Notes: generated by a model not told the origin, from the sequence alone. A stretch of 64,000 nt of DNA from Spirochaetales bacterium (GCA_024233935.1 JACKOY010000006.1:1-64000), one strand, 5' to 3'; positions 18,797 through 27,837 are shown, counted from the first letter of the stretch. Program-made: numbers and translations.

Positions 18797-19657
18797 ATGG
18801 TAGGCCATTACAAGCGGATTGCGATCATCACCGGGGCCGGCGGCGGAATCGGCTACGAGACGGCGCTCTTTCTGGCCCGTCAGGGCTATCGGGTGTGGGC
18901 GACCATGCGCCGGGACAGTCAGCAACAGGCCCTCGCCGAGGCGGCCGAAAAGGAACGCCTGCATCTGCTTTTGCGAACTTTGCTTCTGGACGTTCGCAGT
19001 CCGGAGCAAATTGAAGCGGCCCGCCAGGCGATTCTCGAGGCCGAAGAAGCGCATTTCATTGGCCAGGAGCACCCGCCGTTGCTCTGCCTCATCAACAACG
19101 CCGGCTATGGCGTGGCCGGAACTGTTGAGGAGCTTCCGATACGCGCTTTTCGCGAGCAGATGGAAACCAACTTCTTTGGGGCTTTGATGATGACCAAAGC
19201 CTTTCTGCCACTGATGCGGGAAACGGGTCAGGGCCGCATTGTACAGATTTCCAGCGGCTTCGGCCGCGTGGGCGCGCCCATGATGTCGGCCTACAACGCT
19301 TCGAAATTTGCGCTGGAAGGCTTCAGCGAGGCTCTGCGGTACGAGGTGCTTCCGCATAACGTCTTTGTCAGCCTCGTGGAACCGGGCCCGGTCGCCACGG
19401 GATTCAATCAGAACATGGACTTAGAACAACCGCCGGATTCGCCTTACGCGCACCTCCACAAACGCGCCGGTCTGCTCGCGCGAACCGGTGAACGGATCGC
19501 TTCTTCGGCCAGCGACGTGGCGCGCACGGTGCAGAAAATTTGCGAAGCGCGTTATCCTTCGTTGCGCTATGAAGTCGGCGTGGCCGGTTATTTGGCCAAG
19601 TTATCGAACCAGTTTGCGCCCCAGGATCTGGTGGAAGGTATCTACCGCTTCTTGTGA
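18797..19657 (+). CDS. Short-chain dehydrogenase/reductase
   Basis: 286 residues from the ATG at 18797, preceded by GAAAGGAG at correct spacing. Classical SDR signatures: IITGAGGGIGYETA for the dinucleotide, CLINNAGYG, the catalytic SSGFGRVG with SAYNASKFALEGF (Tyr and Lys), and EPGPVATGF. Substrate unknown. No lipid or polysaccharide gene is adjacent that would point to one. Cofactor type is not decidable by eye. Confidence 0.92.
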   Translation: MVGHYKRIAIITGAGGGIGYETALFLARQGYRVWATMRRDSQQQALAEAAEKERLHLLLRTLLLDVRSPEQIEAARQAILEAEEAHFIGQEHPPLLCLINNAGYGVAGTVEELPIRAFREQMETNFFGALMMTKAFLPLMRETGQGRIVQISSGFGRVGAPMMSAYNASKFALEGFSEALRYEVLPHNVFVSLVEPGPVATGFNQNMDLEQPPDSPYAHLHKRAGLLARTGERIASSASDVARTVQKICEARYPSLRYEVGVAGYLAKLSNQFAPQDLVEGIYRFL

Positions 19658-19830
19658 TCGTCGCGACGATCCAGCTTGCGCAGAAAGTCCAGCGTCTCGC
19701 GCTCTCCAGCGACGGAAAACCACTTTCGATCAAACTCTTCGACGGCCGAGATGGCCCGCTGCAATCGGCGCCGTCCGGAGACCGTCACCGAGTCTAATAC
19801 CAGACGCGCATAGTACTTCGTGCGGGCCGG
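19642..19830 (-). pseudogene. Possible truncated MarR-like remnant
   Basis: A 62-codon open frame with no ATG, ending at 19642 inside the end of the SDR gene and bounded upstream by a TGA at 19831-19833. Its translation (containing KYYARLVLDSVTVSGRRRL, then SAVEEFDRKWFSVAGERETL) looks coding and resembles the wing and dimerisation helix at the end of MarR-type regulators, but there is no DNA-binding helix or room for it: the traB-like stop is 31 bp upstream. Either a decayed gene or a short gene with a GTG or TTG start. Weak call. Confidence 0.3.
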
Positions 19831-19861
19831 TCAGCTGAAAAGGACGCGGCAAGGGCGCTCG

Positions 19862-21109
19862 TTAACCAGGGAAAAAGAGCGGGCGCAGGGTCTGGAAAAA
19901 ATCAATCGCGAAGCGGTTCATAAAAACAAACAGGCCGATGTTCAGCCCGAAACTAACGCACATAATCACGAAAAAGAGATGCAGGACACGGTTGGAAAAC
20001 AGGCTCTTTCGAAAGCGGGCAAAGGTGTCCGTATCGGCCGCAATGCTTTCGAAGTCTTCCACCCGGGGCTGGCGACCACGCAGTTCCAGACCGGCAGCGA
20101 CCATCCACAGTCGAATGCCCACCAGTCCAAAAAACGGCGAGATGGGCGCAAGCAGCGCAGTAACCAGAATCGTGAGTGGACGGGCGCGCGCAAACCAGGC
20201 TCCCAGCCCGGCCCCGGCCAGACGGCCAACTATCCAGAAAGCCAGAAGCTCTCGAATACGTTCCCGGTCGCCATAAAAGGCGTAAATCCCGAAAGCCACA
20301 AAGATGAGTCCCACGGTGGCCCAAACGATGACGTCGCGCCACGGGAAACGCCGCGGCAGGGATTCCAGAGCCTCGCGATCGACCGGAACACCACGTTCGA
20401 TGGTGCGACCAATGCCGGGCACATGGCCGGCTCCGACCACCGCCAGCAGGCGAGAACCCGAAGGCGCTCCGACCGCAGCGTCGCGGATCTTCGACGCCAG
20501 GTATCGGTCGCGCTCGTCGATAATCACTTCTTTCAGGCTCTGGTAGCGCGGCGGAAGGGCGGAAAGCAAGTCCTCAAAGACGTCTTTCTGTTTGAGTTCT
20601 TCAATCTGTTCGCTGCTGATGTCGTCCCGCACCAGAAGCGAAGCCAGAAGCGTACTCATGAGCCACAGTCTACTGAAGACGCCAACCCGGGCCCAGGCCC
20701 GGGCCAGCGTAATTCGAATCTCGCGGTCAGCCAGAACCAGGGTCGCCTTACGCTCGTCCGCCAGCTCTGCCGCGCGCAACATCTCGGCCCCGGGTCGTGA
20801 GCCGGTAACCTCGCCGATCTTTTTTTGAAAGGCGGAAAGAACCAACGAACTCAAAAGCAACCAGACTTTTCGTTCGCGAATCACGCGCGCCAGGTCCAGT
20901 TTGCGCCAGCGATCCGGGTCGTTCAGCGCCTCGTAGCGTGGGGCGCAAAGTTCTACGGCGATCAACTGCGGCGCATAGAGGGCTTCCACCTCCTCAACAT
21001 CCATGACCGAAGCGCGGGAGACGTGGGCCGTACCCAGTACGAGCACACTACGACCCCCCACTTCACCCTGCCAGTGAGTCACCTGCTTGAGGCGATTCCG
21101 GAGCGCCAC
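19862..21109 (-). CDS. TraB/PrgY family membrane protein
   Basis: 415 residues. The N-terminal TraB domain has VLGTAHVSRASV (about 24-35) and LIAVELCAPRYEAL (about 49-62), the two signature motifs, and a later VVGAGHVPGI. The C-terminal third has four or five hydrophobic helices (about 270-410), as in PrgY-like archaeal and bacterial members. TraB/PrgY proteins are proposed to bind or inactivate peptide pheromones and are related to Tiki-type metalloproteases; the role here is unknown. Divergent from cheD. Confidence 0.88.
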   Translation of the reverse strand: MALRNRLKQVTHWQGEVGGRSVLVLGTAHVSRASVMDVEEVEALYAPQLIAVELCAPRYEALNDPDRWRKLDLARVIRERKVWLLLSSLVLSAFQKKIGEVTGSRPGAEMLRAAELADERKATLVLADREIRITLARAWARVGVFSRLWLMSTLLASLLVRDDISSEQIEELKQKDVFEDLLSALPPRYQSLKEVIIDERDRYLASKIRDAAVGAPSGSRLLAVVGAGHVPGIGRTIERGVPVDREALESLPRRFPWRDVIVWATVGLIFVAFGIYAFYGDRERIRELLAFWIVGRLAGAGLGAWFARARPLTILVTALLAPISPFFGLVGIRLWMVAAGLELRGRQPRVEDFESIAADTDTFARFRKSLFSNRVLHLFFVIMCVSFGLNIGLFVFMNRFAIDFFQTLRPLFFPG

Positions 21110-21299
21110 GGGGGCGCGTTTTTTGATTGAAGTGGCCAGAAAGCTATCCAGGCTGCCTCGCGGCAGGCGGGAGCAGGTTTCTGTTACCGGACGGAGGCCA
21201 CCAGCGAATTTTCCTCCGGCGCTGCGGGCGTCGAAACCCGAAACCGCAATCCAAAGGAAGACAGAGGCTTACCTGGACCCATTCTTCACAGGCCGGCTC

Positions 21300-21773
21300 A
21301 TGCACGTTGGGGTGGCCGAATGGAAAACGGCCCGCAAGCCCGACGCTCTGAAAACGACATTGGGCTCCTGCGTGGGTGTTGTGCTCTACGCCCCCCGGGC
21401 TGCGACGGGCGGCCTGGCGCATGTCCTGCTCGGCGAAGCGCCCACCGGCAAGATAGTGAAGAAAGGCAAGTACGCACGACCGGCGATTCTCGGGTTGGTT
21501 GCCGAATTGAAAGATCAGGGCGTACCGACCGAGGACCTGCGGGCGCGAGTTTTTGGCGGGGCTTCCATGTTTAACGCCGGCCAGGCGACTTTTCTACAAC
21601 AGATCGGGGCGGAAAACCTGCGCATTGTACGGCAGGTGCTGAAGGAGCTGAAGATCACGCTGGTGTCGGAGGACACCGGCGGTTCGGCCGGTCGTACAAT
21701 TACATTGTTTCTGGACGACGGTCGGGTGCTCCTGCGTGCAAACGGGCGCGAGCGTTTTATCTACAAGACCTGA
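21300..21773 (+). CDS. cheD: Chemoreceptor glutamine deamidase CheD
   Basis: 157 residues from the ATG at 21300; the upstream extension of the frame is Arg/Pro-rich and unlike CheD. The catalytic Cys is in TLGSCVGVVLY and the His in GGLAHVLLGE; FGGASMF follows. CheD deamidates Gln in methyl-accepting chemoreceptors and modulates CheC in some bacteria. No cheB, cheR, cheC or receptor gene is adjacent. The next gene is an HDOD protein 12 bp downstream, probably co-transcribed. Confidence 0.93.
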   Translation: MHVGVAEWKTARKPDALKTTLGSCVGVVLYAPRAATGGLAHVLLGEAPTGKIVKKGKYARPAILGLVAELKDQGVPTEDLRARVFGGASMFNAGQATFLQQIGAENLRIVRQVLKELKITLVSEDTGGSAGRTITLFLDDGRVLLRANGRERFIYKT

Positions 21774-21785
21774 GGGTAGTCGAAT

Positions 21786-22667
21786 ATGGATCAGGCTGAA
21801 CTTCGCACACAAATCAAGGCGCGCATCGACCAGGGACTCAAGGATATTGAGCATCTGCCTTCGATGCCGGGCATCGTCACGCGGCTGATTTCTATGGCCA
21901 GCAATCCGGAAATTGATATCAAGGCTCTCGCGGACGAGATCAATCGCGACCCCGCAATCACGGCGGCCATCATCCGACTGTCCAACTCCGCCTACTACAA
22001 ACCCAGCCGCCCTATTCGCTCGGTCCAGGAGGCGATAGTGACCCTGGGCCTCAATACGGTCAAAAACATAGTGCTGGTGGCCGCTTCGCGGGGCATTTTG
22101 AAAGTCGATCTGGAGAGCTATCGCATCGACGAAAGCGAGATGTGGGATCATTGTCTCGCCGTGGCCGAGATCGCCGCAACCATCGCACGGGTGCGAAAAC
22201 TCAAGACCGGCGAGGATGTGGCTTTCACGGCGGGCCTCTTGCACGACACCGGCAAAGTTGTGCTGGTGCATTATTTCAAGGACGCCTACCACCAGGTCGC
22301 CCAGGAGCTGGAGAAGAATCCCAAATCCAACTTTTTGCGGCTCGAAGAAAAGTTCATGGGATACAACCACGCCGAAATCGGGGCGCGACTACTGGAGAGC
22401 TGGGAGTTTCCACCCGATTTGGTGGAAGCGGTGCGCATGAGCTACCAACCCGAAAACGCCAAAATCAATTCCGAGCTGACCTGCGCGGTGCATGTAGCCA
22501 ACGCAATCGCACTCAGCGCGGGAGTGGGCATCGATGTTGGAGGCCTGAACCAGGAACTCAGCCCCTTTGCCGTTCGCGCGCTGCGACTGAGCGAGCAGGA
22601 TCTGGCCGCCCTCTATGGACGTATGCCGGAGATGCTCGAAGGCCTCGCGGACCTGCGTTCGCTTTAG
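21786..22667 (+). CDS. HDOD-domain signalling protein
   Basis: 293 residues. An HDOD domain spans about 15-215: the opening HLPSMPGIVTRLISMASNP, DEINRDPAITAAIIRLSNSAYY, TLGLNTVKNIVL, and a degenerate HD-like LLHDTGKVVLVHYF. HDOD proteins lack the full HD-GYP metal site and act as protein-interaction modules in c-di-GMP and stress signalling. It follows cheD with 12 bp spacing, suggesting a chemotaxis or motility link. Confidence 0.9.
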   Translation: MDQAELRTQIKARIDQGLKDIEHLPSMPGIVTRLISMASNPEIDIKALADEINRDPAITAAIIRLSNSAYYKPSRPIRSVQEAIVTLGLNTVKNIVLVAASRGILKVDLESYRIDESEMWDHCLAVAEIAATIARVRKLKTGEDVAFTAGLLHDTGKVVLVHYFKDAYHQVAQELEKNPKSNFLRLEEKFMGYNHAEIGARLLESWEFPPDLVEAVRMSYQPENAKINSELTCAVHVANAIALSAGVGIDVGGLNQELSPFAVRALRLSEQDLAALYGRMPEMLEGLADLRSL

Positions 22668-22682
22668 GCGCCCGGGAAATCG

Positions 22683-23240
22683 ATGCCCGTCTCTTCTCAG
22701 AAATCGTCGCTGGCTTTGATCGGCGCCCGCGGAGCCGGCAAGTCCAAACTTTCGCGCAAGCTCGGCAAGGCAACGGGACGCGTTGTGCTCGCAATCGACA
22801 GTCTGATCAGCTACGAAGCGGGAGGCCGGAGCGCGGCAGCGATCGTTGAGGAGGAAGGCTGGAGTGGCTTTCGGGACCGTGAATACGAGGTCCTCGTGCG
22901 CGTCTGCGCCATGCCGGACATCATCATCGATTGTGGTGGTGGAATCCTGGTGGAAGCGGCGCAAAGCCCCGACCAACCTGAATCGCTATCGGAACGAAAG
23001 GGCCAGTTGCTGAGAAAGAGTGCGACGGTGATTTACGTGAAGCGCGATTTGGACTGGCTTCTGGAACGAGCGCCCCTGGATCACTCCCGCCCGGACCTCG
23101 GCGGGGAATACCGGGCTCTTCTGGAACGCCGGCTGCCCTGGTACGAAGAAGCCGCGGACTTCGTGCTTGATATGCGTTCGCTTTCGATCGCCGAAGCGAT
23201 CGCCGTCATTCGTGATCGGGTTCTGCTGGGTGATCGCTGA
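22683..23240 (+). CDS. aroK: Shikimate kinase-like protein
   Basis: 185 residues. Walker A is LIGARGAGKSKLSRKL. Then come an Asp in the substrate region (IDSLI), EEEGWSGFRDREYEVL (the conserved Arg and Glu) and IDCGGGILVE (the GGG of the shikimate site). The lid has RPDLGGEYRALLERRLPWYEEAADF. It phosphorylates shikimate in the aromatic pathway. The first Asp motif is DSL rather than the usual DxD, so substrate choice is probable but not certain. Its end overlaps the convergent DUF4279-like gene by 35 bp. Confidence 0.85.
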   Translation: MPVSSQKSSLALIGARGAGKSKLSRKLGKATGRVVLAIDSLISYEAGGRSAAAIVEEEGWSGFRDREYEVLVRVCAMPDIIIDCGGGILVEAAQSPDQPESLSERKGQLLRKSATVIYVKRDLDWLLERAPLDHSRPDLGGEYRALLERRLPWYEEAADFVLDMRSLSIAEAIAVIRDRVLLGDR

Positions 23241-23640
23241 ACTCCCAGGCAAGATGCGCGCCCAGATGACCGATGAAAAGCAAAAGACGGGGCGAAAGAT
23301 CGATACGCTGCACTGTTCCACGAAGCGACTCGACCGCACAGAAGAACTCCACGCGCCAGTCGCGAGCCAGGCGTCGGAGTTCATGGCGCATGGGCAGCAA
23401 TCTATTCATGAGCTCCCAGAGATGTTCTTCGATATTGGATTGTGCCGGCAGCGTGGAGTTGATTTGCCAGACCGCATCCCGCTCTGCCGCCGCCAGCACA
23501 ACACGATCGGGTTCCGTACCCAGACGCCGCGTAACATCCTCCGGTTCCAGATGGCGGCCGGTCACGGCGAATACCACCCAGCCCGAATAGTGCGGCGCCG
23601 GACCGCGGCCTCCGGATTCCTGCTCTGCTTCGGTTTGCAT
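23206..23640 (-). CDS. DUF4279-like protein
   Basis: 144 residues from the ATG at 23640; an upstream ATG at 23724 would overlap the flavoprotein start. The pattern VFAVTGRHLEPEDVTRRLG, later AVWQINSTL with NIEEHLWELMNRLLP, and LSPRLLLFIGHLGAHLAWEF matches DUF4279, a small cytoplasmic family of unknown role often found near toxin or immunity loci. Here the neighbours are housekeeping genes, so context gives no clue. Confidence 0.72.
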   Translation of the reverse strand: MQTEAEQESGGRGPAPHYSGWVVFAVTGRHLEPEDVTRRLGTEPDRVVLAAAERDAVWQINSTLPAQSNIEEHLWELMNRLLPMRHELRRLARDWRVEFFCAVESLRGTVQRIDLSPRLLLFIGHLGAHLAWEFSDHPAEPDHE

Positions 23641-23699
23641 TTTTGTTTTTGCGACCGCCCTGAAACCCCGGGCTGTATGATTCGTCCAAAGCCTGAGCC

Positions 23700-25061
23700 A
23701 TGACAATCGGAAACGCGGCCACAACCCCTACTCTGGTCATTATCGGCAACGGAGTCGCCGGAATCACAGCGGCCCGGACGGCGCGCAGGCTCGACCCGCA
23801 GCTGCGCATCCAGATCGTATCGGACGAGTCTGACTTCTTCTACTCCCGCACTGCCCTGATGTACATCTATATGGGCCACATGCGCCTTCAGGATACAGAA
23901 CCTTACGAGAGAGCCTTCTACGCCCAAAACCGCCTGGAGCTGGTGCGGGCGCGGGTCGAACAGATCGATACGGCGGGCAAGCGCCTCAAACTGGCGGGCG
24001 GTTCTGAATTCCGGTACGATTATCTTCTGATCGCCACCGGCGCGCTTCCCAACCGGTTCGGCTGGCCCGGCCAGGACCTGAAGCGGGTCCAGGGCCTCTA
24101 CGGTCTGAACGATCTCGAAAGCCTGGAAGAAGCCACGCAGGATGGCGCGGTCAAGCAGGCCGTGATTGTGGGCGGGGGATTGATCGGTATTGAGCTGGCC
24201 GAGATGCTCCACACACGCGGGATACACGTGACGTTTTTGGTGCGTGAGGAAAACTACTGGGATAACGTTCTTCCGCGCGAAGAGGCTATGCTGATCAATG
24301 AGGAGATTCGGGAGCACGGCATGGAATTGCGGCTCAAGAGCAATCTAAAGGAGATTCTGGACGATGGAGCCGGCGGCGCCCGCGCCGTAACGGTGGCCGA
24401 AACCGGCGAGATGATCCCGTGTCAGCTGGTGGGGCTGACCGCCGGCGTGAGTCCGAACACCGGCGTAGTTCAGAACAGCGGCATTCAGGTGGGCCGCGGA
24501 GTGCTTGTCGATCGACGCCTGCGAACCAACATAGACAACGTGTTTGCGGCCGGAGATTGCGCTGAGTTGCGCAACCCGGGCGAGGAACGCGGCACGGTAG
24601 AACAACTCTGGTACACGGGTCGCATGCAAGGCGAGGTGGCCGGCATGCAGATCGCCCGTCTTTCCCGGGCAGAGCGTGGCCACTCCCTGCCGGACACCCC
24701 GTACGATCGAGGGATCTGGTTCAATTCCGCGAAGTTTCTGACGGTAGAATATCAGACCTACGGGTTCGTGCCCCGGGTTCCGGAACCGGAGCGGACCCAT
24801 GTCTGGATCGACGAGAAGCGGCGCCGGTTGATTCGCCTGGTCTGGGAAACAAACGGCCCGGATACACGCGTAACCGGTTTCAATCTTTTTAATGTTCGCT
24901 ATCGCCAGGAGATCTGCGCGGCCTGGATTCGGGAAGAACGCCCGGTAGACTACGTGCTCAAGCATCTGGAGCGCGCCAATTTCGATCCCGAATTTTTTAA
25001 CCGACCCGAGAGAGCCTTTCGGCGTGATTACAAAAACAGACGGGGAATGGTGCCGGCCTGA
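23700..25061 (+). CDS. NAD(P)/FAD-dependent oxidoreductase
   Basis: 453 residues. The FAD-binding VIIGNGVAGITAA (about 12-24) is followed by RYDYLLIATGALPN, a second dinucleotide fold VIVGGGLIGIELAEML (about 155-170), and NVFAAGDCAEL for the FAD ribityl. This is the pyridine nucleotide-disulphide oxidoreductase layout without redox Cys, close to nitrite or rubredoxin reductase-type flavoproteins. About 100 C-terminal residues are specific to this protein. It is 21 bp upstream of a membrane polyferredoxin, so the two probably form an electron-transfer pair from NAD(P)H. Confidence 0.9.
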   Translation: MTIGNAATTPTLVIIGNGVAGITAARTARRLDPQLRIQIVSDESDFFYSRTALMYIYMGHMRLQDTEPYERAFYAQNRLELVRARVEQIDTAGKRLKLAGGSEFRYDYLLIATGALPNRFGWPGQDLKRVQGLYGLNDLESLEEATQDGAVKQAVIVGGGLIGIELAEMLHTRGIHVTFLVREENYWDNVLPREEAMLINEEIREHGMELRLKSNLKEILDDGAGGARAVTVAETGEMIPCQLVGLTAGVSPNTGVVQNSGIQVGRGVLVDRRLRTNIDNVFAAGDCAELRNPGEERGTVEQLWYTGRMQGEVAGMQIARLSRAERGHSLPDTPYDRGIWFNSAKFLTVEYQTYGFVPRVPEPERTHVWIDEKRRRLIRLVWETNGPDTRVTGFNLFNVRYRQEICAAWIREERPVDYVLKHLERANFDPEFFNRPERAFRRDYKNRRGMVPA

Positions 25062-25082
25062 ATTGCGGCCAGGGAAACGAAG

Positions 25083-26681
25083 ATGCGAATCGCAGGGTAC
25101 ATACTCATCGTTCTTGGCGTCGCGAGTCTTGCCGCGCATCTGTTCGGAGTGTCCTTTTTGAACGGCGGCTTGTTACTGGCCAGCGTTCTGGGGGCTCCCA
25201 TCCTGGGCGGACTGCTCCTTTTTATTCATCGCTTCCTCGGACAACCGCCGGGCATCGACAACAACCACATCTTTCAGCGTAGCCTTTCGGCGCGGGGCGT
25301 AGTGGGCCTATTGGTCGCGGTTGCGCTCACCGGACTCTACGTGGTTATTTATCTGGGTGAGGAACTCCGAATAGGCGCGCCGACAGAAGCCAGGCTGGAG
25401 CTCGACCGGGACGGTACCATACTGAGCGCAACCGGTGCGCTTGCGCCGGAGCTGGCGCATTTTTGCGAGGGCTGCACCGGCGAACGCTGGTGGGAACAAA
25501 CCCGCTACGATCGACTTTTCGTACACAATTCCGGGTTTGGGCAGACCGTTGCCGCTTTTCTGGAATCCCCACGCGAAAACGCCACGGGTAGCTTTTGGGG
25601 CTCGTACGTGTACCGCGTTTCGGCTACGGCCGGAACGGAGAACCGCGCTATCGTGCGCATTCAACGCCAGGATACGGCCCACCATTTCTTTAGCCGGAAT
25701 GTCTATCCGCTCTTAGACCCCGCTTCGGGGGTGATCTCGGGCAAGCCAGCCGACCGTTGGTTCTTTTACGGCAGTCTCTATACCATCGCGGTGCTGCTAT
25801 TCGGGGTGCGCATGCTTTTGAAGTACAGGCACAGTCGCTACCAGATGATTCGTACGGCTTCGGTGATGTTCTTTCAGCTGGGTTTCGCGTACATGATTCC
25901 CAATCTGCTCAAGCTCTTTAAACAACCCGAGTTCTACTTCAGCTACTTCTGGCCCCTCAAGCCCGAGTATCTGTATCCTTCGACCTGGATCGGTTTTTTG
26001 GACCAGGCCGGGCCCGGTGTCTACTTTGTCTGTTTTGCCGCCGGCATGACTTTTATTGCAACGCCGACGCTGACCTTCTTTTTTGGGAAACGCTGGTACT
26101 GTTCCTGGGTCTGCGGTTGCGGCGGACTGGCCGAAACCATGGGGGATCCCTTTCGGCAACTCTCCGACAAGTCCTTAAAGGCATGGCAGGCGGAGCGCTG
26201 GATCATCCACGGAGTGCTGGTTCTGATTACCCTGGTAACGCTGCTGCTCTGGACCAACTCCCTGCTGGGTGGCGAGCTACTGGGCCGGCTTTCCGACTCC
26301 TTTTCAAAGGCCTACGGCCTGTATATCGGCGCGATCTTCAGTGGCGTAATCGGCGTGGGTTTCTATCCGATCATGGGCAGCCGTGTCTGGTGTCGCTTCG
26401 GGTGTCCCATGGCGGCAATTCTGGGCATTCTTCAGAAGTGGTTTTCGCGTTTTCGGATCACAACCAATGGAGGGCAGTGTATATCGTGCGGAAACTGTTC
26501 GACCTACTGTGAAATGGGAATCGATGTGCGATGGTACGCGCAACGCGGTCAGAATATTATCCGGGCGTCCTGCGTCGGCTGTGGCATTTGCTCAGCGGTT
26601 TGCCCGCGCGGAGTCCTGAACCTCGAAAACGGTTCGGTCTTCGACCGATACAATACGCCGGGTGCCACCGTGCTGCGCTGA
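25083..26681 (+). CDS. Membrane polyferredoxin (NapH/CcoG-like 4Fe-4S protein)
   Basis: 532 residues with six or seven hydrophobic helices (about 5-50, 70-90, 225-245, 315-335, 375-400, 415-435). Cys clusters WYCSWVCGCGG and VWCRFGCP flank the membrane region, as in NapH/CcoG/NosR-type proteins. The C-terminus has two 4Fe-4S motifs, CISCGNCSTYCEMG and CVGCGICSAVCPRG. A periplasmic loop (about 95-215) carries CEGC. It likely accepts electrons from the upstream flavoprotein; the terminal acceptor is not encoded nearby. Confidence 0.88.
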   Translation: MRIAGYILIVLGVASLAAHLFGVSFLNGGLLLASVLGAPILGGLLLFIHRFLGQPPGIDNNHIFQRSLSARGVVGLLVAVALTGLYVVIYLGEELRIGAPTEARLELDRDGTILSATGALAPELAHFCEGCTGERWWEQTRYDRLFVHNSGFGQTVAAFLESPRENATGSFWGSYVYRVSATAGTENRAIVRIQRQDTAHHFFSRNVYPLLDPASGVISGKPADRWFFYGSLYTIAVLLFGVRMLLKYRHSRYQMIRTASVMFFQLGFAYMIPNLLKLFKQPEFYFSYFWPLKPEYLYPSTWIGFLDQAGPGVYFVCFAAGMTFIATPTLTFFFGKRWYCSWVCGCGGLAETMGDPFRQLSDKSLKAWQAERWIIHGVLVLITLVTLLLWTNSLLGGELLGRLSDSFSKAYGLYIGAIFSGVIGVGFYPIMGSRVWCRFGCPMAAILGILQKWFSRFRITTNGGQCISCGNCSTYCEMGIDVRWYAQRGQNIIRASCVGCGICSAVCPRGVLNLENGSVFDRYNTPGATVLR

Positions 26682-26725
26682 TTTTTTTTACGCAACAGAC
26701 TGCATTCCGGAGACCTCTTCGGGGT

Positions 26726-27238
26726 ATGAACCAATGGAAAAGTTGTGCAGTCGAACCCCGTAACGCACGGGCCACCCTTCTGATACCGGCCGCTCTGGAT
26801 TCTCCGACCTATGAACTGTGCCGGCAGTACGGGGGCCTGCGGGGATTGTTGAGTGTCCTGCTCCGCAAGTACGGAAAGACCGCCCGGAAGATCTGCGGCC
26901 GTCTCGATACCCGCATCGCCACTCACTATCAGTCCGAAAATCTCCATCTCAAGCGGCGACATTTTCGGGCTCGGGGGGAAGAGTGGGCATGGGCGAGGGC
27001 CGTGGCGCGATCATGCGGCGTTTCCACGTGCTATTTCGCAGTGATCTTGATCGAGCTGGAACTCGCCGGGGCTCCCGCGGACTTGCCAGGTGGCGGAGCT
27101 CCGCTCAACGTCTTTCGGGTTGAGCACCGGGAGTGGGTGAATGTCGAGCGGGCACAGTTGTTCCGAAAGGGGCATTTGCACAATAAAGGACGCAGAAAGG
27201 TAACACGCGCAAGACGCTTCGATCGGCAGCTCTGGTAG
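26726..27238 (+). CDS. DUF1564 family protein, copy 2
   Basis: 170 residues from the ATG at 26726. The family core is clear: ATLLIPAALDSPTYELC, LSVLLRKYGK, HYQSENLHLKRRHFRARGEEW, then a CGVSTCYFAVILIELEL helix. The C-terminus is basic (KGRRKVTRARRFDRQLW). It matches the copy at 557-1033 in the core but diverges at both ends, consistent with an expanded family. It follows the polyferredoxin gene by 44 bp. Function unknown; possibly DNA-binding. Confidence 0.8.
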   Translation: MNQWKSCAVEPRNARATLLIPAALDSPTYELCRQYGGLRGLLSVLLRKYGKTARKICGRLDTRIATHYQSENLHLKRRHFRARGEEWAWARAVARSCGVSTCYFAVILIELELAGAPADLPGGGAPLNVFRVEHREWVNVERAQLFRKGHLHNKGRRKVTRARRFDRQLW

Positions 27239-27302
27239 AACTAAGCCGCCCCGAGCGTTGCGTACTCCTTCGACTGCCTCCTGGGGCGAAGCTGTGCCCG
27301 AA

Positions 27303-27797
27303 CTAGTAGCGGCAACCGCGACCCCGAAAATAGAGAGCATTGTCGCTGTGTTCGGAGTTGCGCCGACATCCGGCCGAATCGTAGAACACCGGCAGCAGGG
27401 CCGGATCCTGATAGGTCATCCGGCAGCTGCAACCGGAGTTGTAGGTCTGGCAACTGTCCACCTGCACACGCTCAAGAACGGCGCGTGCATTGCGATAGCG
27501 GTACGGAGGAACGGCACCCGGCTCGCTCTCAAGATACAACAACTCAAGACTGACACCGGTCATACGCTGCAAGAATCGGCTCCGCACTTCGAGACCGGGA
27601 CTGGAGCAATTGGCGCCGGAAAACTCCATATCGCAAACGAAAGCCCCTTCACCACGATAGAGCGTACATACGCGGACATCGGCTGAGCGGGCAGTCGATG
27701 GATCGGATGCGTCCCCCGAAGCGCAACCGATCGAAAGCCCGCCGGCAAGAACCAATGCCGCCAGACGTATTATGGAAAGACCCGAACAGGAGTGCAT
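27303..27797 (-). CDS. Hypothetical Cys-rich lipoprotein
   Basis: 164 residues with a signal and lipobox (GGLSIGC, Cys near 25) and then a Ser/Asp-rich tether. The mature part has about ten Cys, including CNS-type spacings such as CQTYNSGCSCRM and a final RGRGCRY, suggesting several disulphides. No family recognised. It is 40 bp downstream of alr on the same strand and may be co-transcribed. Envelope location is inferred. Confidence 0.72.
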   Translation of the reverse strand: MHSCSGLSIIRLAALVLAGGLSIGCASGDASDPSTARSADVRVCTLYRGEGAFVCDMEFSGANCSSPGLEVRSRFLQRMTGVSLELLYLESEPGAVPPYRYRNARAVLERVQVDSCQTYNSGCSCRMTYQDPALLPVFYDSAGCRRNSEHSDNALYFRGRGCRY

Positions 27798-27837
27798 GGT
27801 GTTATTAACGGACTTTTCTCGGGAAAGGTTAGTCAGT

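Noticed and set aside
21102..21124. Plus-strand GCGCC/GGCGC hairpin followed by GTTTTTT, resembling a terminator.
   Set aside because: No plus-strand gene ends there and it overlaps the start of the minus-strand TraB-like gene; likely chance.
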